Assembly: GCF_905475465.1 (NCBI RefSeq)
Contig: NC_062237.1
Coordinates: forward strand, 9,410,501 to 9,474,500
Source: Pieris napi
Taxonomy: Eukaryota > Arthropoda > Insecta > Lepidoptera > Pieridae
Direction: 5' to 3'
DNA length: 64,000 nt
Position numbers and translations under genes: made by a program. The notes under the pieces were generated by a model. It had not been told where the DNA came from and searched no databases. It was given only the letters and a program-made list of their open reading frames with translations. This document shows positions 1 through 12,032 of this stretch, one piece after another (position 1 is the stretch's first letter; each line of letters opens with the position of its first letter).

Positions 1-280
1 ATCATGCCTTATCTGGATTTTTAGTAATTTTTCTAATCTATTATAATTAATGTCGACGCAGCGGTTGACCGAGAAATAGTGACCAACATTAACATTGTTG
101 AACCCAGGACGAGATTGTGATCAGAGATATGAAGTCATATTATTAGAAATATTTTTCCAAATAAATTTTATAAAAGAGTTTGCAACTTTAAAGTGGTTTT
201 ACATAGGTTACATAGTTCTAGAATTTCCTAAAAAAGTGTTTTGATTATTATGAAATAATCTCAAGAATTTGTTTTTCCAG

Positions 281-3200
281 GAGACGATATGGACTTCCGG
301 CTATCACCACTAGCCCACAGCGGCAGTGACCATAGTATACGTCATGGCATGGTATATGATACGGTCCGTGGACCGGAACTCTTCTGTCAGGATTGTGGAG
401 TTGCCTTCCAACGCGCTGATTTGCTGAGGAGACACGTCACTGCTGCCCATAGGTACTATCAGTGTAACAACTTTATTTATATATATTGTACATGTCGTTA
501 GAAATATTTCGATATCTCGAAAACTACTGAACTGAAATCGATGTAACTTGAAAAAGTGTTCCCTAAGTTGGAGTCAAAGGGTCGCCTCAACATGACTTAG
601 TTCCCGAATTTAACAACATTATTTTTATATATTGTAAATGTCGTTAGAAATATTTGGATATCTCGAAAACTACTGAACTGAAATCGATGTAACTTGAAAA
701 AGTGTTCCCTAAGTTGGAGTCAAAGGGTCGCCTCTACATGATTTAGTTCCCGAGTTTAACAACATTATTTTTATATATTGTAAATGTCGTTAGAAATGTA
801 TGGTTATCTCAAAAACTACTGAACTGAATTCGATGTAACTTGAAAATGTGTTCCCTAAGTTGAAGTCAAAGGGTCGCCTCTACATGACTTAGTTCCCCAA
901 TTTAACAACATTATTTTTATATATTGTAAATGTCGTTAGAAATGTTTGGTTATGTCAAAAACTACTGAACAGAACTCGATGTAACTTGAAAAAGTGTTCT
1001 CTAAATTGGAGTCAAAGGGTCGCCTGTATATGACTTAGTTCCCGAGAAATTTGTAACAAACGCTTACGATATAACACGTGTTTGAAAGCCGAAATAGACC
1101 TTTTTTTTAAGAGTCTTGTGGTGGGCTATTGATCTAAATACTTCGCCATATAGATAATTAACATATGTTTCGCAGCTACAAGCGTCACGACAGCACAAGC
1201 AGCACGTGGGAGCAAGAACACACGTGTGACGTGTGCGGCGAGAGTTGCCCCGACGCTCTTACGCTCTTGGCCCACGCTGAAAGACATGCAGAACGGCATA
1301 GGCCTAATTCTTCATCTAGGTAAAGAAAAACAATTCATCATATGTAAATTTGGTAACTTAACTTATCATAAATTAATTTAATTTTGTATTTATTTAAATT
1401 ATCTTAATACATAATAAATGTAACTGGGAAGTCACGGGCTCCTAAAACTAAGATACGTGTTTAATAAAATAATGATAATTATTATTATCTTAATATATAT
1501 AAATGACGTGTCACGTTGTTTGTCCGCTATGGACTCCTAAACTACCGAACCGATATCAATCAAATTTGCACACCGTGTGCAGTTTGATCTTACTTAAAAG
1601 ATAGGATAGCTTACCTCTCAATTTATACCCGCAATATTATTTTACTGCAAAATATTTGTTTATTATTTGATACAATTCTAACAGATGGCGCTGTGTTGAA
1701 AGTATGAACGTTTCACATGGCATAACCACCAAAAAAGTGCATAGTGGTCCCCATGACTGATGTTCTCCTACCGTTTCCCTTGAATAGTTTGCTACTATGT
1801 TATATAACAAAAACCTTAGCCACAGCAACGCTTGGCCGGTCTGCTAGTATTATAATAAAAACGAACAATTTTGGACCACTAATACACCTATAATGTCCTT
1901 ATTTATCCTTATACTCAAATTTAAACAATATGAAAAATACGATACGCATGAATGTGGAGTGATGCACCCGTCTGTTCGCGGCGAGGTCTCGAGTGAATGA
2001 GAGAAGGACGGCTGTGAGAAAATCAAAATGGCGTCTTGTAGCGTGAAGTGAGGCATGAATCACTATTGACGAACTTCCCTATTCTATTTTTCTGACTACA
2101 ATATACCTAATATGAAATAAATAAACTATTCATATTTTTTGCTAAATTGTTGCAGGTTTAAGAAAATGGCAAAAGGCCGGAATGCGTCGGGCAGTAATTT
2201 GAGGCAGTTTCCATGTAGAGAATGCGGTAAGACTTTGTAATTTCATAAAAACATGAATGCTTATAAAAAGTAAATACAATTTTGAATAAGAAATTAATAA
2301 AAAACGTGTGTGTACTTATGTACACGCATTAGAAGTTACTTTGGCGTAATAATTTTCGTCGAGCACTTTAGAGCGACGTTTCCCTCTTCGAATTAAATTT
2401 TTCTTATACATTTTATAGGTCACTTCCAATCGATACGATATAATATGTACTAATCATGATATTTTTCAAAAAACACTATGTTTTTTATCACATTGAAACG
2501 GGTTTTCTTGTATAGAAATCATTATTTTAGTTTAAATAAACACGACTCTAAAAAACTCCACGCAACTTGTCGATAAAACAGAGCAAGCGCCAACCAGCGG
2601 CCCAGACTGTTTTACCGACGTTTGAACAGATATTCAGGGTTTGTTGTGACGGTGTGCGCGCATCGTAAAAATTTACTCGCATCATTATTTCCTAACGCGC
2701 CAAAAGAAGTATAACTTTAAGATTCACGTTAAACGTCTGTAATCTAAGCTGTAATATATAATAAGTTTTAAAATGTCATTTGTTGATGTACTAAAATTGA
2801 AGCAATTTTTAGGCAAAGTGTTCGGTTCACGAAGTTCTCAGCAGATCCACGTGCGCATTCATACGGGCGAACGGCCGTACGCGTGCCGATTCTGTTGGAA
2901 GGCCTTCGCTGATGGCGGTACATTAAGAAAACACGAACGTATACACACGGGTGAGTATTGCATTTATTGAAAGTCCAATCCAAAGACATACTGAAAAACA
3001 AGGGAACAGATTTTTTATATTTAAGGATAGCAATGCTATTTACATTCCAGTTTACGGCGTTGATACATTTCCAAAGACTAATCACATTGAATAGTTGTCT
3101 GTCAACTTGATTTATCTAATCAAGATTCCTGTCAAACACTCGAAACATCATCTGAATATATATTTATACAAATCTTCTGTGGGTGTGCCCTCTAACTCCT

Positions 3201-5850
3201 CCTAAACGGCTGGACCGATTGCGATAAAAAAATTTGTGTATTCAAGAGATGATGTTTTATTTATTTAAGATGTGTGTACAAGACAACAGCTGTCCGCTAT
3301 TATAATGTGTATTTATAAAATGCTGCGTTTTTATCCGTTAAATAATAATAGGTTGTGGCCTTAGCCTTACATTTCTGTCCATTTGTTTCTTCTTAATACG
3401 CAAGTAGCCTTCTGTACCTAACATTAGTGTTTCCTAACGACCCTAGGGTTGGTTGGTGGCTCGGCTTAGGAGGTGCAAGCTATAGCCACTAGCTCAACGC
3501 TGATCCGTTAAAAATAAGTTTTTTTTATATGTCATTAGGTGAAAAACCGTACGCGTGCGCAGTATGTCCTCGAGCTTTCAACCAGCGAGTGGTGTTGAGG
3601 GAACATGTGAGATCGCATCACTCTGCACCTGATCGACGGGCGAATGGTATTTTAAATATAATATTTACATTTATTTGTGCTAAGAAAAAATACAAATACA
3701 TATTCTAAAATAATGGACTATATCCATATTGTATAGGAGCGCTCAAGTATTACGTAACGAATTTTGGGGGGGGGGGGTCCTTTTGTAAAACGTTACGATG
3801 CGGGGCGGGGATTGAATTACGCGTTATTGTTAATATTATTTTCTACTTTCCAGGACCTTACACCACATAATGGTAACTTTTTGGTATAAAGAGTCACTGG
3901 GTGGTCTCAAAACGTTTTACTATTGGGTACAGAAAAACGTTACATGGGGGGGGGGTGTCAATAATCTCCAAAAATTGCGTGACGTAATTGTAAAAACGAA
4001 TAAACATTGTTTTTTCTACGTTGTATATGGGAAAAATAATATATGATTGTTTTTTTTTAATAGGCGGATACCAGTACTCATGCGCAGTTTGTGGTCGACC
4101 GATGTTAACGAGTGCGGAGCTGGTGCAACATCTCATACAGCACTGTGATGAAAACACCGCTTTGAAGAGGCAACCGCAGGTAATGTCAAGTATAACAGTT
4201 GTCTTGTTATTCATGAAATTAATTCAATTATAATCAATCAAAATTTATTTATTCATAGTAGTCACTATAGTAATAGGCAAGAACAGTTATTTTTGCCCGC
4301 TCTTCATGTGGGTACTAACTGTAAATTTAAATTTTCCTGTTTTCTTAAATATTAAGGTAAATTAGTACATAGACTCTATTAACCGCCATGTTTTTGATTT
4401 ACAAGGAAATTGTAAAGTCATTATGTCATAATAATTAGTAAACACTGAACATCAGCGCGCAAAATAGAAGCATGTACTTACGTACGTACTTACACTATAC
4501 TATTTATTCTTAGAAGACAACACAAATACGTGGTCGATAACACTTGTAAAGTGGTTTATAACTATCTACGTTTGTTTCACCTTAATATGATTTTTTTACT
4601 TAGCTATAGCTACATACCAATATTTGGAACATTTAGCTTTGCTACCCTATAGAGACTGTTCGCTTTTCCTGAATAACCCTAAGTGCTAAATATAAAAAAA
4701 ATATTACTTACTCGAATTGGTCTTCGAGTTTTGCGCCTAACAACATATTATGCGATTCATTTTTGTTTATCACCATATAAAAGTTCAAACACGAACAGTC
4801 ACTAGAAGTACCACACGTTCACAAGCACGTGTTAAGATAAATAATATATGTACATTGTACATACATATATAAATTGTTGAATGAATAAAATCAATGGATG
4901 GATAAGAACCGCATTAAAATATGTTACCTAATTTATAAGCCTAAATGGCTACTTTGTTTTACATTAATTAATTGTGATTCCAGTCCGGTCCGCGCAAATA
5001 CAAGCGGCGTCGTAAAGTGAAGACTGAGGCGCCTGCCGAGTGGGACGGGTCACCCCCCGCGTCCCCCGTACCCCAATCCCCCTCTCCGACTCCCCCCACT
5101 CCCCCACCCGCGCCCCGCAGAAGGCGACGGGCAGCCGTGGCACCCGCACCACGCCCACGCATGATCCACACCTCCGAGGAGACCAGGGCTAGGACCAAAC
5201 AGGTATGGTGTTAATTACGTAAGCTCGTTTCATATCTGACTTAATAACGTTGATGAGATTGTATAGTGACGTAAAATAGAATATCGAGATTAAAAAAGGA
5301 TATTTCGTTATTTGCTCCAAGGAAAAGCCTGGGCCAAAATGGCGTGGTTTTTAGTAGTAAGGCACAAGAGTTTAAAACTAGTTGTATAACGAATCAAATT
5401 CAATTAATTTATTTCAATCTTTAGCTGGCATCACTGCCTACTAATTCGAGGTTAAGTAAACCTTTTTAAAAAAATAAAATTGTATCTTTACTTGTGCGTT
5501 TTTTAGCGTGTGTAGTTTTAGGAACGTAATTACCACTCGCCGGTAAACCACTTTTAATGTAGACCACCGTACTTAATAAAATGGGTACATTAACTAACAA
5601 TAAAATGTATGTATAGACGCAGATGTTCAGACTCGTATTGAAATTGAAAAATGTGCGCGGCCAAAAAGGTTTGCCATCACTGACATGTCAAAAAATTAAA
5701 CCTGTCAGAATTCTACGGAATTAAAAATCAGAGTAGCATCATATAATTTCAATTATGTCTCCTCGCCTAACCGTACTCCGACTTTATTAAAAAATATAAC
5801 AACAGATAGACTAATATTTAAATAGTTTCATAAAATGGGATCTATGGATG

Positions 5851-5886
<36 letters not shown>

Positions 5887-6136
5887 CTTCAGGAGCTAAA
5901 CTAAGTAATATCTTTTTATACAGGTTCGAACTCGCCGACCGCCTCGACACCCAGCCGACGACTTACGGGCTATCGCCGGTTCCCCTTCGCCCCAACCGAG
6001 GAATTCCCCTTCTCCTCCCCCTTCGCCCGGTTCACCAGAAGACGCAGACGTGGATGGACCATACAAGTGCGAAATGTGCTCGCTAGAATTCCCCCGACGC
6101 GACGCCCTCTTACTTCACGTCCCTATACATATATGA
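281..6136 (+). CDS. C2H2 zinc-finger protein, seven fingers, 5' partial
   Basis: Eight exons: 281-452, 1176-1319, 2156-2226, 2813-2950, 3539-3646, 4064-4179, 4984-5202, 5924-6136. All have AG/GT borders and phases close, giving about 392 residues ending in LLLHVPIHI. The first exon opens after a splice acceptor (ttttccag) and is open upstream of the Met at 289, so the true start lies outside the window. Seven C-x2-C-x12-H-x3/4-H fingers are visible: CQDCG (exon 1), CDVCG (2), CRECG (split by intron 3 right after CG), CRFCW, CAVCP, CAVCG and the last CEMCS just before the stop. TGE(R/K)PYAC linkers join fingers 3 to 5, so this is probably a sequence-specific DNA-binding regulator in the nucleus. 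Exons 7-8 encode a basic KYKRRRK patch and long Ser/Pro-rich, GC-rich linkers. AATAAA signals occur near 6230 and 8062. I do not recognise the ortholog. Confidence 0.9.
466..1049. repeat. Tandem repeat, 146-bp unit, four copies
   Basis: Four head-to-tail copies begin at about 466, 612, 758 and 904, each with landmarks AACAACATTATTTTTATATA, GTCGTTAGAAAT, AAAACTACTGAACTGAA and GGAGTCAAAGGGTCGCCT. The spacing is 146 bp each time. The array fills most of intron 1 of the zinc-finger gene and begins only 14 bp after the donor. Copies differ by scattered substitutions, so it is not a recent perfect expansion. Confidence 0.9.
1488..1847 (+). mobile_element. Non-autonomous Helitron (Lep1-like), copy 1
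   Basis: It starts TCTTAATATATATAAATGAC and ends GGCCGGTCTGCTAG. It is flanked by A (1487) and T (1848) with no target duplication, as expected for Helitrons. A second copy lies at 27588-27930 with long matching blocks such as CACGTTGTTTGTCCGCTATG. It lies in an intron of the zinc-finger gene. There is no Rep/helicase coding. Confidence 0.85.
2305..2720. mobile_element. MITE-like repeat (TACACGCATTAGAAGTTAC family), copy A
   Basis: The left end GTGTGTACTTATGTACACGC and the right end ACGCGCCAAAAGAAGTATAA match the two ends of the segment 49301-49640. The ends are imperfect inverted repeats of each other (…TTAGAAGTTA / TAACTTC…). It fills most of the zinc-finger intron just before exon 2813-2950. 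Confidence 0.6.
3736..3988. mobile_element. MITE, GGAGCGTTCAAGTATTACGT family, copy 1
   Basis: The left terminal repeat is GGAGCGCTCAAGTATTACGT; the right end is degenerate (GCGTGACGTAATTG). The internal sequence, including long G-runs, AAACGTTAC and TACACCACATAAT, is shared with 21493-21772 (opposite orientation) and 25556-25800. It lies in intron 3647-4063 of the zinc-finger gene. The better copies have 3-bp flanking repeats, suggesting a PIF/Harbinger-like origin. Confidence 0.7.
5400..5735. mobile_element. Dispersed repeat, shared with 20452-20790 in inverse orientation
   Basis: The segment contains CTTGTGCGTTTTTTAGCGTG, ACTCGCCGGTAAACCAC, GGCCAAAAAGGTTTG and CTGTCAGAATTCTACGG. The same blocks occur in reverse complement and reverse order at 20452-20790. 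No coding is visible. It lies in the last intron of the zinc-finger gene. Confidence 0.65.
5853..5882. repeat. (TA)n microsatellite
   Basis: An uninterrupted TA run lies upstream of the last zinc-finger exon acceptor. Confidence 0.95.
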
Positions 6137-9100
6137 CGAAGAAAAACCGCTCGGGGAACGCGCGGTAAACGCTCCGGGAAAAAGTAAATTAAGACGTGTA
6201 GATGTAATAGTGTGAGATCCGGTGTAAGAAATAAATACCTTTAGCTGTTATTGAAAAAATAATATATTGATTGATAATCATGGATTCAATAAAAAAAAAT
6301 CAAGCCTGTCATTTAATATATAAAATGTATGATGGTACAGAAATAGCGCGTAATCAGTAATATCCCTGGCAACAATATAGTTGCGCCAAAAAAAGGTTGA
6401 TCTTCACAAATGTGGGTATACATTTCTTATATCGCATCTTCTACAATAACAAAACCCCGCTATTTTGCGTCAATATTATAATTATACCAATTATGTAAGC
6501 GGCATATGTTGATTTACAACACCATTAAATGAAATAAATTTATATTTTAACATGTCATTCTAATATCTAAATACATATACATAGATAATAGACATTATTG
6601 ACCATAATAATTTTACGTGATATAAACAGAAACAAGAGCCCCTCTTTACAAAAGTATTTTGTTGCTGGTAACATGATCACAATAACATATTGTTACATTA
6701 TAACTGTTACAAATTCTGGCTGTTTTACAATTATGGTGAAAAATAATTGAGTTTGACATTTTACACACAATAACTGCCAAATCTAGACAGTGTTGCCAAC
6801 ATTGGGTATTCCCCCCCACAGTTAGGGGGACATTTTTTTTAGAGGATAATTAATTCTAGAAAGGTTTTTTTTAACAAACGATTCTATACAGTTTATATTA
6901 AGCCTCGAAACCAACCAACAAACTAAACAAAATATGAGCTACAACTGAAATATAAAAAAGCAACAAAACTCCCATGATCGAAATAACAGCTATTTTATAC
7001 TACTTGAATGTAATTTTAATTCATTCTTAACCTCAACCTCTCAAATCGAGTAAATCCTTAATAAATTTAAAAAAATTTGGCCAGCAGTACGATAGAGTTC
7101 ACTTGTTGAACATACAGAACGTTGAATATATAATAACCAAAATATATTCGAAACGGCTTGCAAAACATTATTTATTACATTAATTCTATAAAGAAAATAT
7201 TACATATCTTAAAAAAGCAAATGAAGTGAACATCTTAATTATTATCCCGTCGAGCGTTTTATGTTAGAAATAATTCATCTGAATAATGTTACATTTGTTT
7301 TTGTGTAAATAATAGTTAGCTATAAATTTGTTTGAAAGAAATTGTAAATATACCATGATATATTTGCGGAAGAACGAACTTTCACCTAAATTAATTGGTT
7401 CTGGGAGATCATATTTGATTTTAGAAAGTTAACTTATGTTTTCACAGTTAAAGTACCAAAGCTTTATTTTATATTGCATAATATATTTTAATTCAGTTTT
7501 AGTGGTATTTAAGAGCCGGCCTCAATCACTTAATGATTCATTCAAAGCAATCTTTTCAAAACAAAATAATTTATCTTATTTCCTGTTAATATTGTCTTGA
7601 CTATAAAAATACAATTGTTACTGACTTGGCATCACCCATATTATTAATTATTAAAAAAATGTATAAATAAGTAATAATTCAAAAATAAATTGGACGTAAG
7701 ACTTAAAATGGAGGAAACGTTACGATTGCTGTGATATAGCAATATAATTTTTAATTAATTGAGAAAAATTGCTATCTTGACATGGGTCCTAAAGTTTGAT
7801 AATGGCGTCCGTTTTTAGTCTCTTTTAGTATTTAACTGATTGACTGATTATTCGATTAGTTATCATCTTATGTGTTTTGTATATAGTTAAGTAATTATTG
7901 TATATTATTTTGTTAATATTTACTTGTCAGGTCAGGTCTGTAAGATCAAGCAAGACTGCTGACTTATTTGATAACATTCTCGAACTATTAATAGTTAATC
8001 ATTTGTTGAAAGTCAGTTCTATTAACATTTATGTTTTTGTATAAACTTATTTTATTATGTCAAATAAAGCTGCAATAAGTTTAAAAAAAAACCTTTTGTT
8101 GTGTTTTTTTTACGAATTTTGAGTGTTATCTGATCGCTCTTGTGTCATGTTATAAATATTTTAGTATTTGAAAGTTGTGTATTCTTAAATAAGACTGTGT
8201 CTAAAGTTCTCGGCATTTGGTTAAACGAGCAGCAATAGTTTTTTTTAGCTCTTTAGCTAAGCAAGCTATACGCCAATATTAGTTTTGAGTAGTGATATTT
8301 TATATTGTAGCTGATTCGTTAATACATTTCGGTATTCCAAAACTTGATTCTGATTTATTTGCTTTGACAGTTAAGATAATTTGCAGTTGATGTGTGCAAT
8401 TCCCAAAACTCGTTAGTTTTCCAGTTATATTAGATTTTATTATTTTTTAAATCATAATTATTGTATATAAACTCCTAGTTTTTATTTTATTAATAATCGT
8501 GAAAAAATATTACTACTTATTGTTACTGAAAATAAAAGAAAAAGACAACTAAATGAATCCCAGGTTCATTATAAACACATTATTAATTTAATCAGTAATA
8601 TTGTAATATTCCCTATAACTGGTGTCAATAATAATGAGTCTTTGATATTGAACTGTGTTGTTTTATTATAATATAACTTTTGCTGAATTTGTTTATTTGT
8701 AATTGAGCCTTAGACAAAACCACTGCGAATTTGTATTGCAACGGTCACATGACGAAGCATGAGCTCACGTGTCAAACAGATTTCGCCCCAGAAGCTTCGG
8801 AACATATTTGTAAGATTTTGATGGAAATTATTTGTTTTTTACAGGACATCTTAAGTTATCTCTCAATTGCCTTTTTATTGAATTATCATTACAATCTGGC
8901 CTAATTTGAGACAAGTGAGTATTTTTTATTTAAACTAATTTACTGAAACCGCGGTGTTACTTACACTAGCTGTACCCGCGGTTTCACTATGGTTAATTTG
9001 AGACTCCCCTTGCACACCAAGCGTGCGTGTAGGTACTTATTTTACCAGGTCAATATTTTATAGCAGGGTTTTTTAAAACTATAATATTTCCTAATACATT

Positions 9101-10684
9101 GATATGAAATCAGACAATTTTGGTCAAAATGAAACGACAACGCGCGGGCAGGCTCATGGCAGACCATCGCCAAGCTACAGGTAGCACTAGAAGCTCTCCG
9201 TCACCCACAGTACTCACCGGACTTCTTTTTCGAAATCTTAAAAAGGATCAATTCTCATACATATTTCTAAAACTGCTTATGCGGCATACATAAGGGAAGC
9301 TCTCAACAAAAATGTAATTTTTAACAGACTTAAAAACCGAAGGAGAGAATGTTTATAAATCGAAATGTATTTTTCAGTAGACCGATCTGGATGATCTACA
9401 TCGAGATCTGACTTCCAAAGCAGTTATCTAATATTCGTTAGTTCAATTGGTGTAGGTTACATATATATTAACAGGAATTTATTGCTGTTTTTGTTAACTA
9501 ATTTTTTTTTAAATTCGAACCAGAGATCCATTAAAGAAACAAGCTTTGGGACAAGGAGCAAGGAAGCAAGCCATAAATAAACCTTGGTTTGTAGAATTTC
9601 ATTTATAAGAAAGGATTGGAACTAAAACACAATTAAAACATTTAATAGCTTCTTTTTAAATAATTTTATTGACATAACTTTACAGACAGTAGGCTATGGA
9701 AACAAAAAGTGAGTTGCCCTTTGGGGAGTTTTCATTCTTTAAATCTTTTACTATATAGGTATATCTTGTAGATAGATTTAGAAAAACTTATGCATATGCA
9801 AGAAGAAACGGAAACTAGTTTGATTGATTTAATAACTTCATATTTTGAATATTATTTTTTAATATTGTGTGGATACATATCAAAACTTTTTAATAAGACA
9901 ACCATGTTAGTACAAATATTATTTAATGTACTTAGATGTTGTATGTTGGATCTTCTGTAACAGCAGGAAACAAAAACAAGTAGTTTTAAAGTATTTTTAT
10001 TATTACTTTAATTATATAATACTAACATAAAGATACAAAAATAGTTTAAATTATAGTTACGATTCTTAATGTAAACTTATTATTTTATCGCTATTGATCA
10101 TAATAGGATTTACTATACATATAAGAATAGAAAATCAGAGGCTAGACAGTTTTTAAATAAATTTTGTAATTTAAAGAATTTCTGCTAATTAAACTAAGTT
10201 AAGATGTTAAGTTTTGTAAATTAAAAATTAAAACATGAAAGAAAGGTTCAAATATTTATATTAAACTTGAAAAATAGTCATAGTTATGTTATTACTATAT
10301 ATTATTTTATGCTTTCTTCCTAGAAACCCTAAATTTCAAGATGGCTATAGATTAATTAAAAATCACTTTTAAAACTACTCAGAAATTGATTTTGATGTAT
10401 ATAAAATTCAGAATCTAAACAATACACATATTTTTGTTTAAAAAATTCAGTACCTAACTATACTTTGTTAGGAAATGAATTCTTTATCACTATCATCCAA
10501 ATAATAGCTTTAATTTGTAGCACATGTTGTTGAGATATTTTTAATAAATTCTTGACTTAAACATTGAAAGTCAAAAAAGTTGAAGTAGGACAAACATATT
10601 ATTAGTTTAGTTAGCATGCTCTTGTGGTCTATAGAAGTTTCTACTACAAATTAAAATTACTATATAACAGTTTTTTATTTAAGT
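6137..10684. other. Gene-poor AT-rich gap, including zinc-finger 3' UTR
   Basis: I find no conserved coding here apart from the mariner remnant at 9130-9262. AATAAA near 6230 and an AATAAAGCTGCAATAAG cluster at about 8062 are candidate polyadenylation signals for the upstream gene. The right part (about 9660-10684) may include the 3' UTR of UBC9 on the minus strand. The rest is AT-rich sequence without a recognised pattern. Confidence 0.6.
9130..9262 (+). pseudogene. mariner transposase fragment
   Basis: One frame reads DNARAGSWQTIAKL, then LRHPQYSPDFFF. This corresponds to the mariner block around the second catalytic Asp (DNARPH) and the third (HPPYSPD). The spacing between the two aspartates is shorter than the usual 34 residues, and there is no open frame on either side, so it is a decayed remnant. 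Confidence 0.6.
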
Positions 10685-11561
10685 TTACTCCGTAGCAGCC
10701 ATGGCCCTTGCTTGAGCTCGAACTCTCTTATCATACTCTAGCCGATTTTGACTGAAAATAAAATTTATATAAGTTATATATCTAATTAAGTGCAGTTTGG
10801 GATGTTAAAATAATTTTTTTTGAAGTACCTCTTTCTCTGCTCTATCAATGATAAAATCAGGCATAGAAAAATGTTGGACCATTTTTACCAATTATTTATA
10901 AAGATCTAGTACCAAATCTTCAACAACTTTTATAACAATAATATATGCTTACCAGTAAATTGTATATGCTTCAGCTTGGGCTGGATCCTTAACATTAGGT
11001 TCATTGAGAAGATCTTGTATACCCAGTAAGATCTGTTTAATTGTGATTGCTGGACGCCAGTCTTTTTCTTCATCAAGCAAAGATAAGCAAACAGTTCCCG
11101 AAGGGTACACATTAGGGTGAAATAGAGGAGGTTCAAATTTACATTTAGGTGGACTTGAAGGATAATCATCCTTAAAAATCATACGCAACTTGTATAGTCC
11201 TCCTTCCCATGGTGTCTAGAAATATTTTGTTCAATTTGAGTAACACATTTTATAGAACTGATATCTAATTAAATTGTCACATATATTTTCAGAAATCTCT
11301 CATTTAAAATGCCATACTAACCCCTTTCTTTCCGGGAATCGCGCATTCCCAGGTCATTAAGTTTAGTGAACCATCAGGATTTTTCATAGGTCTAGCAACA
11401 AATCCCTGAAAAATAACCATAATGCAACATATGAAATAAGTTTGCTGCAAAGTAATTATGTTTTCCTAGAAGTATATACCAGAAACATGACTTACAAAGG
11501 GATGGTCCTTGCGCCAAGCTTTTCTTTCCTCAGCTAGACGAGCACTTGCAATACCCGACAT
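10685..11561 (-). CDS. UBE2I: SUMO-conjugating enzyme UBC9
   Basis: Minus-strand exons 11561-11496, 11405-11322, 11215-10953 and 10751-10685 give 159 aa, the usual length for UBC9 (human 158). It starts MSGIASARLAEERKAW and keeps the HPNVYPSG motif and the catalytic Cys in GTVCLSLLDEEKDW. It ends VRAQARAMAATE. The protein is the single E2 of the SUMO pathway: it takes SUMO from the SAE1/UBA2 E1 by thioester and passes it to lysines in psi-K-x-E sites, mainly in the nucleus. Identity to other animal UBC9 is very high (for example DYPSSPPKCKFEPPLFHPNV), so the call is firm. The gene is divergent from GTF2H2, whose start lies 470 bp away, so the two may share a promoter region. Drosophila calls this gene lesswright. 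Confidence 0.98.
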
Positions 11562-12032
11562 TGTCTGAAATTACACTTTAAAAAAAATTAAATGTATACT
11601 AGATTGTATTATTGGAAAATCTTATCTGGTGACTTCGGCCTTACAAAATCTAAAACAAGGAATTGAGAGAAAATAAATTTCACAGCGCGAAAAGCGTCCC
11701 ACGATGCGTCAAATGTACCATAGATACTGGCAACATATAGCCACAGATGCATCATGCAATGCAATTACAGCATCAGAGAGCCACAGGTTATAAAAACATT
11801 AAAAAATGTATAGAAATAACTTAATAGTCAACCTTGAAGGTCAGATGTCATAACGTTTCGCTAGTCTGTGTTTGTTTTGCTTTTGAGTTTTGTTGTCAGT
11901 TCAGTGTTCACAGTTGTGCGGGTTGTGCATGCTAGCTGGCGTAGCTGGATTTTTAATTTTTAAGTTTAAATTTTATAGCAGAGCTCATTTTCGCTACTCA
12001 AATTATTTAAGATTTAGCGAAATCTATAAACA
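11562..12032. promoter_or_regulatory. Shared 5' region of UBC9 (-) and GTF2H2 (+)
   Basis: A 471-bp divergent intergenic region lies between two start codons. No TATA box could be singled out. It must hold both 5' UTRs and promoters. This is inferred from gene orientation only. Confidence 0.5.

Noticed and set aside
466..1049. CRISPR-like regular array
   Set aside because: The whole 146-bp unit repeats with no unique spacers, and the setting is an intron of a eukaryotic gene.
2768..3085. Minus-strand ORF of 105 aa
   Set aside because: It is the antisense shadow of the zinc-finger exon 2813-2950, which has clear C2H2 motifs and splice sites on the plus strand.
4964..5198. Two minus-strand ORFs over a GC-rich exon
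   Set aside because: They mirror the proline-rich zinc-finger exon 4984-5202, are low complexity and have no motif.
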